Part shown: positions 7,450 to 15,226 of the stretch, piece after piece
Layout: each line of letters opens with the position of its first letter
Numbering within the stretch: the first letter of the stretch is position 1
Assembly: GCA_030064795.1 (NCBI GenBank)
Contig: JASJEI010000280.1
Span: 1 to 19,080, forward strand
From: Pleurocapsa sp. MO_226.B13
Lineage (GTDB): Bacteria > Cyanobacteriota > Cyanobacteriia > Cyanobacteriales > Xenococcaceae
Direction of reading: 5' to 3'
Length of the DNA: 19,080 nucleotides
Notes under the pieces: model-generated
Databases searched by the model: none
What the model saw: only the letters and a program-made list of their open reading frames with translations
What the model was told of the DNA's origin: nothing
Position numbers and translations under genes: made by a program

Positions 7450-7450
7450 A
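7427..7450. repeat. Perfect 12-bp tandem duplication
   Basis: TTTGCGTTCACA at 7427-7438 is repeated exactly at 7439-7450. It lies within the spacer upstream of ileS, at the start of the possible gene fragment listed at 7345-7449. Confidence 0.85.
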
Positions 7451-7643
7451 ATTGTCCTCTAAAATTACAGTGATAAGTTAATTGCTTGTTGTGAATATAC
7501 TTAGATCGATCTGGAAAGTTCTTACCGATTTTTGCGATCGCTATCTTATTCTTGCCACAGTTAGGGTTTTTTAAAGTTTTTCTAATCTTTTCGTCAACGC
7601 TTTTTGGTTATACTAAAAATTTTTGATAATTGCATAATTGCAG

Positions 7644-8552
7644 CTACCTGCTATTTACTCTGTAAACTTTGGGTGTAACTCCGACCCACTTACGAAAATG
7701 TTGGGTCATCTGGGATTGAGAACTAAAGCCACATTCATAGGCAATATCTACTAGGTGTAGGTTGCTGTTTTTGAGTAGACTTTTGGCTTTTTGAACTCGT
7801 TGTTCGATGATGTATTTATAGGGGGCGACTCCCGTTGATTCTTTAAACAGATGACAGAAATAATATTGACTGATATCCAATAGTTGGGCGATGTCGTTGA
7901 GCTTGATGGGATGGTCTAAATTATCGTTGATGTAATTTATCGCCAGTTTGAGTTTATAGGTAGGTAAACCTCGCTGTTGTTGCTTGAGCTTAGCGGGAAA
8001 GGCACAGTAGTTACGTAGCAAATGAATGGCAAAGATATTTGCTAAAGATTCAATATACATTCTGTTGCCAAACTCGGTATTGTCTATCTCTTGTTTAAAC
8101 TGCATTGCCAAAATATCTAATTGAGAATCACGAGATTTAATAACGGGTAAAATCTCAATTCGATCGGGATTAAAATAGTTATTTTCTAAAGCTACTTTCT
8201 GTAAAAAAGCGGGTTTAATAGCAAAAATTAAACATTCATTCGTACTTTTGTAATTCCAAAAACCAGAGATATGACTCGGTTTTAGCCAAAAATCACCTCT
8301 TGTATTTATACTATTATCTACCTTGTCATCCATTGACATAATTTGTCGTGAACTAAAACCACCAAGTAAATAACCCAAAAAATGGTGATTGACAAAATCT
8401 ACTTCTATTAGATTAGGAGGTTGAATATGATGTTCAATAATTAGTCCTCCAGCGTGAATTGACTTTCGGGATAAGACCCAATCATCTTTTATGTAGTCTT
8501 TAAGGTGAGTTAAAGTTTGAGGCTTTAAGTTATTTTTGGCTCGATTATTCAT
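7644..8552 (-). CDS. AraC/XylS-family transcriptional regulator
   Basis: This is a DNA-binding regulator of 302 residues. The C-terminal third (about 200-300) contains the two helix-turn-helix motifs of the AraC family: IKLNDIAQLLDISQYYFCHLFKESTGVAPYKYI for the first, split here by the linker helix QRVQKAKSLL, and LHLVDIAYECGFSSQSQMTQHFRKWVGVTPKVYR for the second. The N-terminal 190 residues form a probable effector or dimerisation domain that I cannot assign to a ligand. There is no signal peptide or membrane helix. The gene is divergent from an SDR-family gene across 345 bp (to the ATG chosen here), a layout that suggests it may control that gene as well as itself. The spacer is AT-rich and shows a small GCTTAA/TTAAGC hairpin at 8642-8658, but no clear operator pair. 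Confidence 0.92.
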   Translation of the reverse strand: MNNRAKNNLKPQTLTHLKDYIKDDWVLSRKSIHAGGLIIEHHIQPPNLIEVDFVNHHFLGYLLGGFSSRQIMSMDDKVDNSINTRGDFWLKPSHISGFWNYKSTNECLIFAIKPAFLQKVALENNYFNPDRIEILPVIKSRDSQLDILAMQFKQEIDNTEFGNRMYIESLANIFAIHLLRNYCAFPAKLKQQQRGLPTYKLKLAINYINDNLDHPIKLNDIAQLLDISQYYFCHLFKESTGVAPYKYIIEQRVQKAKSLLKNSNLHLVDIAYECGFSSQSQMTQHFRKWVGVTPKVYRVNSR

Positions 8553-8897
8553 AACATAAACAACAAAATATGATCGATGATTAAGTAGCCGATATAAAAT
8601 CTATTTTTCTCTAAAAACAACTATAGATTACAAAAAACATTGCTTAATTTTTTTAAGCGATCGCCTTACAAGTAAAGTTTAAACTTGATTTTAATTTTTT
8701 TACCCCTCGATAAAACTCGATGCAAAATTTGAATTTATCTTAGGTTATTTACTCTTTAAAATGCGTTCAAGCTATGAACTAAAATTACTTGATCTCAAAC
8801 AAGATTCGGATAAAAATAACAATAATCAAATAGAGTTCCGCCAAGAGTTTTTTTAAAGTAGAAATTGAGTGCTAATACAGGTAGTAAAACAGCCCAA

Positions 8898-9650
8898 ATG
8901 TTGCTAAAGGGAAAGATCGCCTTAATCGTAGGTATTAAAGACAGCATAGGCAGTACCACCGCAGAGATAATGGCTCAGGAAGGTGCAAAAGTTGTTATTG
9001 CCGATCGCAATCCCAATCGAGGCAAAGCTCTGGTCAACAAGATTATCGCTAGTGGTGGTAAAGCGATGTTTCAAGAGATGGATGTCACCTTAAACAGATA
9101 TCAACAGGCTTCGATGGAAACAATTGTGGGAAAATACGGACGCTTGGATATTGCTTTTAATAACGTCAGTGTCGATGGCGACTATTTTCCCCTAGCACAA
9201 CAGTCAGAAACTATGGTGGCTGGCATTATCGACGTAAATTTTAACGGAATGTGGTTGAGCCTTAAGTATCAAATCGAGCAAATGCTAAAAAATGGCGGTG
9301 GCGTAATAGTTAATAACGTCTGTAATTTTAAAACCGATGGTTCTCCTGGTTGTTCGATTTATCGCGCCACTAAATCCGCAGTTGCTACCATGAGTCAGAT
9401 TGCTGCATTGGAATATTCTCGCCATAATATTCGCATCAATACCATCACTCCTGGTTTACTAACGCGATCGTCTCAAAACTCCGATAATGTTAGACCTCCA
9501 AGCAATCCCGCGATCGTGCCGATGAATCGTCTTGGCAATCCTCAAGAAATAGCCGAAGCAATAGTCTGGTTGTGTTCGGACAATGCCTCTTACATCACGG
9601 GGCATAATTTACCTATAGACGGTGGTTTATCAGCATTGCCAATGAGTTGA
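8898..9650 (+). CDS. SDR-fold protein with altered catalytic motifs
   Basis: The overall pattern is a classical short-chain dehydrogenase/reductase: glycine-rich N-terminus, ADRN at the end of strand 2, the DVNFNGMW Asn, Tyr-x-x-x-Lys, and the closing ITGHNLPIDGG. Several key positions differ (numbered from the TTG at 8865). TGxxxGxG reads VGIKDSIG, with Ser27 for the second Gly. NNAG reads NNVS (99-102). The catalytic Ser, 13 residues before the Tyr, aligns with Cys153. Tyr166 and Lys170 (YRATK) remain. It may therefore have altered activity or be non-catalytic. The ATG at 8898 gives the usual SDR start (MLLKGKIALIVG, 250 residues); an in-frame TTG at 8865 would add 11 residues and neither has a clear ribosome-binding site. 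It is divergent from the AraC-type regulator. Substrate is unknown. Confidence 0.85.
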   Translation: MLLKGKIALIVGIKDSIGSTTAEIMAQEGAKVVIADRNPNRGKALVNKIIASGGKAMFQEMDVTLNRYQQASMETIVGKYGRLDIAFNNVSVDGDYFPLAQQSETMVAGIIDVNFNGMWLSLKYQIEQMLKNGGGVIVNNVCNFKTDGSPGCSIYRATKSAVATMSQIAALEYSRHNIRINTITPGLLTRSSQNSDNVRPPSNPAIVPMNRLGNPQEIAEAIVWLCSDNASYITGHNLPIDGGLSALPMS

Positions 9651-9852
9651 ATAGCAAGTTGATTCTATTGTCTTGCTCATGATGGTTTTTACTGAGTTAT
9701 TTTATTACCCACAAAATTGTAAAATTGTTCGCTGCGATCGCTCGGTAAAGAAATGTCGATCTTTTTATTTCTTTAGTGGGAAGCAAAACGAAGATTTTTT
9801 AGTAATAATTTTAATAAAAGTATATTTAAATTAATATAGATTTAAACGAGCC

Positions 9853-10104
9853 ATGAAATTACCAGAATTAGATCTCAGATCCATCGATCGCATCATAGAA
9901 ATGGCATGGGAAGATCGTACACCCTTTGCTGCTATTGAAATGCAGTTTGGCTTGAAGGAAAAAGAGGTGATTGCCTTGATGCGCAAAGAAATGAAACCCT
10001 CTAGTTTTAAAATGTGGCGCAAACGAGTTACAGGACGCAAAACTAAGCATCTAGCAAAAAGAGGTTTTATCGAGGGTAGATTTCGCTGTAAAGAACAAAA
10101 GTAA
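9853..10104 (+). CDS. DUF2805 / TIGR03643 family protein
   Basis: This small basic protein of 83 residues belongs to a conserved family of unknown function. Recognisable features are LDRIIEMAWEDRTPF-like sequence near the N-terminus (here SIDRIIEMAWEDRTPFAAI), the FGLKEKEVIALMRKEMKPSSFKMWRKRV core and a basic tail (GRKTKHLAKR). The FAAIEMQFGLKEKEVIALMR stretch has the spacing of a helix-turn-helix, so nucleic-acid binding is plausible but unproven. It stands alone, 202 bp after the SDR gene, and ends 13 bp before the convergent kinase gene. No terminator is visible in that gap. Confidence 0.88.
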   Translation: MKLPELDLRSIDRIIEMAWEDRTPFAAIEMQFGLKEKEVIALMRKEMKPSSFKMWRKRVTGRKTKHLAKRGFIEGRFRCKEQK

Positions 10105-10117
10105 TTGAGTTAGAATT

Positions 10118-12790
10118 TTAGCGGTTTAAAGGAATGTCAACCGTAACCACTGTTCCGACATTTAGCTCGCTTTCTAAATAAATACGACCATGATGTAAGT
10201 CAACACATTTTTTGACCACAATTAACCCTAGTCCAGTACCAGGGATGCGACGAACATTTTGACCGCGATGAAAAGGTTCAAATAATTGTTCTAAGTCATT
10301 TGAGGGAATACCAATACCTTTATCGCTAATTTTAATCCTAATTTGGCTGGCATGAAATTTCAGAGAAACTTTAACTTCTCCCCCTTGAGGAGAATATTTA
10401 ATCGCATTAGACAAGAGATTAGCAATAATCGATCGCATTAATTTTTCATCTAAGCTGACTCTGACTCCTTGTTGAGAACAATCGAAACTAATTTGATGTT
10501 CGCTTCCTGCACTAAGCTGTATTTCTTCAATACAATGGCAACATAGTTTTTCTAAGCGCAGGGGTTTGGGATTAAACTCTAATTTACCCGTCTCTGCCCG
10601 ATTGATCGTTAAAATATCGTCTAGTAACTGCACCATATTTTTAACCGAGTTTTGAATTCGGCGGAGATTGCGCGATCGCTTATTGGCATTTTGCCAAACA
10701 CTGGGAGAATTTTCCATTAACTGGGCTGCTGCTAATACCGTACTTAAAGGAGTACGAAATTCATGGGAAGCCATGGAGAAAAAGCGAGTTTTAATCGCGC
10801 TGAGTTCTTTTTCTCTTTCTAATGCTAGACTGATTTCCGATAAACGCTTGCGCTCTGTAATATCTCTAGAATTCACTAAAATTCTCGGTTCTGGGGCATC
10901 ATCAATAAATTTTTGACTAACTGCTTCTAGAACTCGCCACGAGCCATTTTGATGTTGATAGCGAAACTCTATGGGTAGCACGGTAGGAGAATTTTGCCAG
11001 ACATCAATTACTCCCTGGCTAGCTTGATTCAAATCATCACGATGAATAAAATCGAAAAAATTTTGACCGATTAAGCTTTCGGGAGAATAGCCAATCACAG
11101 TTTGAACTGAAGGGCTAGCATAATAAATCTTGCCAGCAGGATCGATAATCGTAATAATATCTAAAGCATTTTCTACTACTCGACGAAAACGCTCGTCACT
11201 TCTTCTTAAAGCTTGTTCGGTGAGTTTTCGCTCGGTAATATCCCGTTGTACGGAGATCCAGTGAGTGTATAACCCTTGTTTGTTGGCTACCGCAACTATA
11301 CTAAATTCTACCCAAAACTCCGAACCATCCTTGCGATAATTAATTGTCTCTACGGTAACAGGTTGCCATGTAGCTAGAGCTTTTCTAACTTTAGCTAAGG
11401 CTTGACGATTGGTTTTCGGCCCTTGAAGAATGCGGGGAGTTTTGCCGATAACTTCTTCTAGAGTATAGCCTGTAGTTCGAGTAAAGGCTTCATTAACATA
11501 AATAATTCTCGGCCCTGGTTCATCGATTGGTTCGGCTTCGGTGATCAAAACTGCATCGTTAGTATTGACCACCACTGATTGTAACAAACGTACTTGCTCT
11601 GCTTGTTCCTTTTGTTCGCTAATATCGGCTACTACCGCCACAATTCCATCGATCTTATCTTCACTATTAATTAAAGGTGCAGCAGAAAAGACAATATCAA
11701 TTTCACTACCATCTTTCTTGTATCGTCTAATTTCTAAACTAGGGGGAGTAATACCCTGAAGGATTTTTTGTCCGATCTCATGATATTGATGAACTTCAGT
11801 GGTATTAATTACAGGATTGGGTTGACCGACAATTTCTGTTTCTTTCCAGCCAAATATCCTTTCTGCAGCAGGATTCCAAATTTTAACTCGTTCATCCAAA
11901 TCCACTGTAAAAATAGCACGAGGGGAAGCTGCAATCAAAGACTGGAGAGTATGATTAGTGTGTCTTAAAGCTTGTTCGGTGCGTTGACGCTCTACTATTT
12001 CATCTTTTAATGCCTGGTTAGTTTGAGCTAATTCTTGGGTACGCCGTTGGACTCTATTTTCTAAATTAGTATTGAGTTGCTGTAGTTGAGTATAAAGTTC
12101 GGACTGTTGAATGGCGATCGCAACTTGAGTGGCTAATTGTTTCATTAATTCCACTTCTAATGGTTGCCATTTTCTTGTCCTACTGCACTGGTGAGCAATT
12201 AGTAGTCCCCAAAGATAAGGCATTGCCGTTTGAGATTCTTCGGACTGGGAGATGTTTCTAGTTTCTTGGACGATCGGGACAACTAACTTTGCCTGAACTC
12301 CAAACTGTTTCACAAAATCAGACAAGCACTCTTCGACATCATCCCGGTCAATATTAGTAATGGTACGACTTTTGCCCCGAACATAAGCTTGATGATATTC
12401 ACTAGGAAAAACCTCTTCAGGAAAAGTTTGTCCCAGAATAGCAGGATAAGGAGATAGTACCGTTTCGGTAATGGTTCTACCCGTACCATCTTCTTCAATA
12501 CGATAAATTAAAACGCGATCGCAATTTAAAAACTCTCTAACCTCTTTTACCGTCGTGTTTAAGACATTATCCAAGTTCAAAGATTTACGGATTTGTTGAG
12601 CAATTTGATTAATTACCCTTTCTCGTTCCCTTTGTTTCCAGAGATTAGTTTCTGCTTGACGACGACGAATCATTTCTTGGCAGATCAGAAAATAACAACC
12701 CCATAAAATAATCCAACTCACTGCCAAACTGATTACGGGATGAAAAGATTGCCAATTATCTAGAGCAAAATCAACTTGGGGATTAAACAT
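10118..12790 (-). CDS. ccaS: CcaS-type cyanobacteriochrome sensor histidine kinase
   Basis: This membrane-tethered sensor kinase most likely senses green/red light and phosphorylates CcaR. Domains (numbered from the TTG at 12802): one membrane helix at about 22-42; GAF at about 65-235, with Cys159 in EECLSDFVKQFGV at the bilin-attachment position; a coiled linker at 237-280; PAS at about 281-395, 405-525 and 533-650; and a HisKA/HATPase core with His680 (SHEFRTPL), Asn799 (NLLSNAIKYS), DKGIGI at 827-832 and GTGLGL at 855-860. GAF, first two PAS and kinase core resemble Synechocystis CcaS closely as I recall it, including Leu after the cysteine and the LQSVVVNTNDAVLITEAEPID stretch. The third PAS appears extra. 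The ATG at 12790 (890 residues) is preferred to the upstream TTG; neither has a clear ribosome-binding site, but a TTGACA at 12830-12835 may be a -35 box. It lies downstream of cpcL and is separated from it by a terminator. Confidence 0.9.
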   Translation of the reverse strand: MFNPQVDFALDNWQSFHPVISLAVSWIILWGCYFLICQEMIRRRQAETNLWKQRERERVINQIAQQIRKSLNLDNVLNTTVKEVREFLNCDRVLIYRIEEDGTGRTITETVLSPYPAILGQTFPEEVFPSEYHQAYVRGKSRTITNIDRDDVEECLSDFVKQFGVQAKLVVPIVQETRNISQSEESQTAMPYLWGLLIAHQCSRTRKWQPLEVELMKQLATQVAIAIQQSELYTQLQQLNTNLENRVQRRTQELAQTNQALKDEIVERQRTEQALRHTNHTLQSLIAASPRAIFTVDLDERVKIWNPAAERIFGWKETEIVGQPNPVINTTEVHQYHEIGQKILQGITPPSLEIRRYKKDGSEIDIVFSAAPLINSEDKIDGIVAVVADISEQKEQAEQVRLLQSVVVNTNDAVLITEAEPIDEPGPRIIYVNEAFTRTTGYTLEEVIGKTPRILQGPKTNRQALAKVRKALATWQPVTVETINYRKDGSEFWVEFSIVAVANKQGLYTHWISVQRDITERKLTEQALRRSDERFRRVVENALDIITIIDPAGKIYYASPSVQTVIGYSPESLIGQNFFDFIHRDDLNQASQGVIDVWQNSPTVLPIEFRYQHQNGSWRVLEAVSQKFIDDAPEPRILVNSRDITERKRLSEISLALEREKELSAIKTRFFSMASHEFRTPLSTVLAAAQLMENSPSVWQNANKRSRNLRRIQNSVKNMVQLLDDILTINRAETGKLEFNPKPLRLEKLCCHCIEEIQLSAGSEHQISFDCSQQGVRVSLDEKLMRSIIANLLSNAIKYSPQGGEVKVSLKFHASQIRIKISDKGIGIPSNDLEQLFEPFHRGQNVRRIPGTGLGLIVVKKCVDLHHGRIYLESELNVGTVVTVDIPLNR

Positions 12791-12938
12791 ACAGCAAGTC
12801 AACTATAAATTTAGGTAATGATAGATCTTTGTCAAGGAAGGAGGGAAGAGGGAATTATTACAGTCTTTGATGCTTTACTGTGACTGTTGCAATCGTAGTA
12901 GTGGACTGACACGCTTAAAATAGTGCAATAGGAAAATA

Positions 12939-12970
12939 CCTATCTGTGTTTATCTGCGTTCATCTGTGGA
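12939..12970. repeat. Dispersed repeat with CATCTGTG/TATCTGTG words
   Basis: Three successive related words occur: TATCTGTGTT, TATCTGCGTT and CATCTGTGGA. This periodic sequence is familiar to me as a common intergenic repeat in cyanobacteria. It sits between the ccaS start and the cpcL terminator. The rest of 12803-13027 shows no gene. Confidence 0.5.
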
Positions 12971-13027
12971 TTTTTCTAATGCCTCAAATTAAACTTGTCA
13001 CACCAGTAGATTAATCTATACGTGTCT

Positions 13028-13062
13028 AAAAAAACAGGACTGTTTCGTCACCGACAGCCCTG
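13028..13062 (-). terminator. Rho-independent terminator of cpcL
   Basis: Read on the minus strand, CAGGGCTGT (13062-13054) pairs with ACAGTCCTG (13043-13035) as a 9-bp stem with one G-U pair and a 10-base loop, followed at once by seven T residues (13034-13028). It starts 33 bases after the cpcL stop codon, so cpcL is probably transcribed as a single gene and ccaS has its own promoter or depends on readthrough. Confidence 0.85.
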
Positions 13063-13095
13063 GGGAGGAATCAAATTAAGTATTATCAAAAATTG

Positions 13096-13845
13096 TTAAA
13101 GACTAATCCAGCCAAAAGCTGCTAAAGCTACTGCTAAAGTTAATAAGCTTAGTAAACCCGCACCAGCGAAAGTTAAGATTTTGGCCACCAATAATACTGG
13201 CGCAGGTGGTAACTCAGGCTGGCTATAAGCCCAATCATAATTTACCTTTTTATGGGCAAAATAACCGATATCTTCTAATTTAGAACGATAATCTGCTCCA
13301 TAGCGGGGCATTCTGGCAAAAGGAGCCTCACCCTCTATACGCTGAGGTAAGATCCGCCTTCTTTGATAAGGAACAATATCATCACCAAAATTGTCGAGAT
13401 ACTCGTCACTGTCTAATAAAGCGTCAATAAATCCTGTTAATCCTTTAGTCGCTAGGACAATTGACCAAGCAAGTTTTTCGCGATCGCTATAAACATTACG
13501 TCCTAAAACTCTCTGGACGCACATTTCGGCAAAACGATAATTGCTGTTTGGTTCATAATTACGTCTTCTAAAAGTATCTGAGAGTAATAAACCACGAATA
13601 AATTCCCGTACAGTAATCTGACCAGCACGTAACTGAGATTCTAATCCTTTTTCACGACTACTAGCAAGAATCTGCTGTTCGTTGAAGATTTGTCGATATG
13701 CTGCCCAAATCAACTCTTGAATCTCGGTATTAGAAAGAATATTTTCGGAATTATAAATCCTAGACTGTTCATCACCAGGAATTTCATAACCCAAAACTCG
13801 CTGATTTTGACTTGAAGGTGAGTATTCTAGTAGAGGAATCGCCAT
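13096..13845 (-). CDS. cpcL: Phycobilisome rod linker CpcL (CpcG2 type, membrane anchored)
   Basis: CpcL links phycocyanin rods into rod-shaped phycobilisomes that lack an allophycocyanin core and pass energy mainly to photosystem I. The 249-residue protein has the CpcG-type start ([21 protein letters not shown] at about 11-31), then the phycobilisome linker domain to about 165, including [19 protein letters not shown] and [18 protein letters not shown]. What marks it as CpcL rather than core-attaching CpcG1 is the C-terminal hydrophobic segment at about 216-248 ([20 protein letters not shown] and onward), the thylakoid anchor. Length equals that of Synechocystis CpcG2 as I remember it. The divergent gene is the CcaR regulator, and a CcaR G-box lies about 180 bases upstream of the start codon, so green/red-light control is strongly suggested. 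It ends in a strong terminator. Confidence 0.95.
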   Translation of the reverse strand: MAIPLLEYSPSSQNQRVLGYEIPGDEQSRIYNSENILSNTEIQELIWAAYRQIFNEQQILASSREKGLESQLRAGQITVREFIRGLLLSDTFRRRNYEPNSNYRFAEMCVQRVLGRNVYSDREKLAWSIVLATKGLTGFIDALLDSDEYLDNFGDDIVPYQRRRILPQRIEGEAPFARMPRYGADYRSKLEDIGYFAHKKVNYDWAYSQPELPPAPVLLVAKILTFAGAGLLSLLTLAVALAAFGWISL

Positions 13846-13972
13846 ATTATTAGTTGATTTTATAAAAATTGAAGATTTATGGCAGTATTAATCCAGAGCG
13901 AGACAATTTTAAACACCGCTTTACCTGAAAATACTGGTTGAGAATTAATAGCTGCACTCTATTAAGCCCCAT

Positions 13973-13978
13973 ATCTTA
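13973..13978 (-). promoter_or_regulatory. Candidate -10 box of cpcL
   Basis: On the minus strand the hexamer is TAAGAT. It lies 25 bp downstream of the G-box array, which places the array just upstream of the -35 position, as expected for an OmpR-type activator. The -35 region itself (about 13996-14001) is poor, which fits activator dependence. Transcription would start near 13966, giving a leader of about 120 bases. Confidence 0.3.
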
Positions 13979-14003
13979 GAACAGTAACAACAAGAAGTAA
14001 GCA

Positions 14004-14036
14004 AAATAGGGAGTAAAGAGTAAAGAAATCGGAAAG
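14004..14036 (-). promoter_or_regulatory. CcaR-binding G-box array upstream of cpcL
   Basis: Read toward cpcL, the first unit (14036-14026) is CTTTCCGATTT, an exact match to the published G-box CTTTNCNATTT. The next 11 bases (14025-14015) are CTTTACTCTTT, one mismatch from the consensus, and the following 11 (14014-14004) are ACTCCCTATTT, three mismatches. The head-to-tail 11-bp spacing is that expected for tandem binding of OmpR-family dimers. The array lies in the 344-bp spacer between cpcL and ccaR, oriented toward cpcL. Binding by the ccaR product is inferred from the motif and gene context. Confidence 0.85.
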
Positions 14037-14189
14037 TTTTTCAGTTATGCCTGCTACAGACTAAGAAAATATTTTTGTCACAACTCCAAAACATTATTGA
14101 TTTTCTTGTAAGTTAGAACTGGTTGTAAAGATATCCGTCTTGTGTAACGAAGTCTAGTTTGATTTTTGAATAATAGATAGTATTGCAGA

Positions 14190-14885
14190 ATGCGAATTCT
14201 TTTGGTTGAAGATGATTTTAATTTAGCAGAGACTTTGGCAGAAGCAATTACTGACCAAAGATATATGGTTGATGTCGCTGATGATGGAGAGTCGGCATTA
14301 GATCGGATTAAAGTTCTAGACTACGATTTAATCTTGCTAGATGTGATGCTTCCCGATCTTAATGGGATCGCTCTCTGTGAAAAATTGCGATCGCAAGGTC
14401 ATCAAATGCCCATCTTAATGATTACAGCTTTAGATACCATCAGTGACAAAATAACAGGGCTGGATGCAGGAGCGGATGATTATATTATTAAGCCAGTGGA
14501 CTTAGGGGAATTATTTGCTCGAATTCGCGCTTTATTAAGACGAGGCAATACTTCTTTACCGCCGATTTTAGAGTGGGGTCAATTACAGTTTAATCCCAGT
14601 ACTTATGAAGTGAGTTATGGCGAGCGACCAATACATTTAACTCCCAAAGAATATAGTATTTTAGAACTTTTGTTGAGAAACGGTAGACGAGTTCTCAGTC
14701 GATCGGTAATTATCGATAGTATCTGGTCGCTGGAAACTCCTCCAGATGAAGATACTGTCAAAGTTCATATCAGAAGCTTGCGTCAAAAGCTAAAAAAAGT
14801 AGGTGCTTCAGGAGATTTTATTGAGACAGTTCATGGTTTAGGCTATAGATTGAACAAAGTTGAAGAGAAAGTTGAAGAAAAATAA
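14190..14885 (+). CDS. ccaR: CcaR, OmpR/PhoB-family response regulator
   Basis: CcaR is the DNA-binding partner of CcaS and activates green-light-induced phycobilisome genes. The 231-residue protein has a receiver domain at 1-120 with the acidic pair Asp8-Asp9, phosphoacceptor Asp51 (LILLDVMLPD), Thr79 and Lys101 (IIKPVDLGELFARIRALLRRG). A winged-helix effector domain at about 128-222 includes YEVSYGERPIHLTPKEYSIL and the recognition region DTVKVHIRSLRQKLKK. The stretches LDAGADDYIIKPVDLGELFA, LTPKEYSILELLLRNGRRVL and SIWSLETPPDEDTVKVHIRS are near-identical to Synechocystis CcaR as I recall it, so orthology is well supported. It starts at the ATG at 14190 and is divergent from cpcL, as in Synechocystis. 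The Lys/Glu-rich C-terminus (KVEEKVEEK) is variable in the family. Confidence 0.93.
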   Translation: MRILLVEDDFNLAETLAEAITDQRYMVDVADDGESALDRIKVLDYDLILLDVMLPDLNGIALCEKLRSQGHQMPILMITALDTISDKITGLDAGADDYIIKPVDLGELFARIRALLRRGNTSLPPILEWGQLQFNPSTYEVSYGERPIHLTPKEYSILELLLRNGRRVLSRSVIIDSIWSLETPPDEDTVKVHIRSLRQKLKKVGASGDFIETVHGLGYRLNKVEEKVEEK

Positions 14886-14912
14886 CCCTTTAAGAGCAAC
14901 AGACAAACTAGA

Positions 14913-14944
14913 ATGCGATCGCCCTGTTCATCTAGCGATCGCAT
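14913..14944. repeat. Inverted repeat made of two HIP1 octamers after ccaR
   Basis: ATGCGATCGC (14913-14922) and GCGATCGCAT (14935-14944) are perfect 10-bp inverted repeats around a 12-base loop. Each arm is itself a HIP1 palindrome. It begins 28 bases after the ccaR stop. It can form a stable hairpin at the transcript end, but no T-run follows, so calling it a terminator would be speculative. Confidence 0.6.
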
Positions 14945-15037
14945 ATCAAAAGGTAGTTGAGCAATTTTTGGTTAGCCAAGATTTTAAGCTGTTAAACAAG
15001 TGATTGTCGGAGTCTAGAAAATATCGATTTAAGCAAT

Positions 15038-15202
15038 TTAGTGAAGACCTTTTGCCATTTTGGCAAACAATACTTGTTGACTTAAATAAAGTAGATGTAG
15101 TTTGCTTATCTGATGTTTCAATTCCTTAATATCTTCAATATTTTCAATGGAATCACAAAAATTACGATGGGTTAGCTGTTTTTCTAGGGGTAAGTTGTTC
15201 AT
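15038..15202 (-). CDS. Small hypothetical protein, possibly NblA-like
   Basis: A 54-codon frame starts at an ATG (15200-15202) and ends in TAA (15038-15040). The peptide starts MNNLPLEKQLTHRNF and continues with a helical, Leu- and Gln-rich part including ELKHQISKLHLLYLSQQVLF. The size, the LxLExQ....RxF opening and the two-helix pattern recall NblA proteins, which trigger phycobilisome breakdown, but the second half fits less well, so the assignment is weak. A promoter with a perfect TTGACA lies just upstream, which argues that the frame is expressed. No ribosome-binding site is seen. It is convergent with ccaR, next to the phycobilisome regulatory locus. Confidence 0.45.
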   Translation of the reverse strand: MNNLPLEKQLTHRNFCDSIENIEDIKELKHQISKLHLLYLSQQVLFAKMAKGLH

Positions 15203-15226
15203 AATTGGTACTTTTTAATTTGACTA

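Noticed and set aside
7145..7643. T-box or other riboswitch leader of ileS
   Set aside because: No T-box consensus or specifier stem was found, and T-boxes are not typical of cyanobacteria.
11238..11588. Second PAS domain of the kinase as a LOV photosensor
   Set aside because: The position of the flavin-binding Cys in the GRNCRFLQ motif reads GKTPRILQ, so the reactive cysteine is absent.
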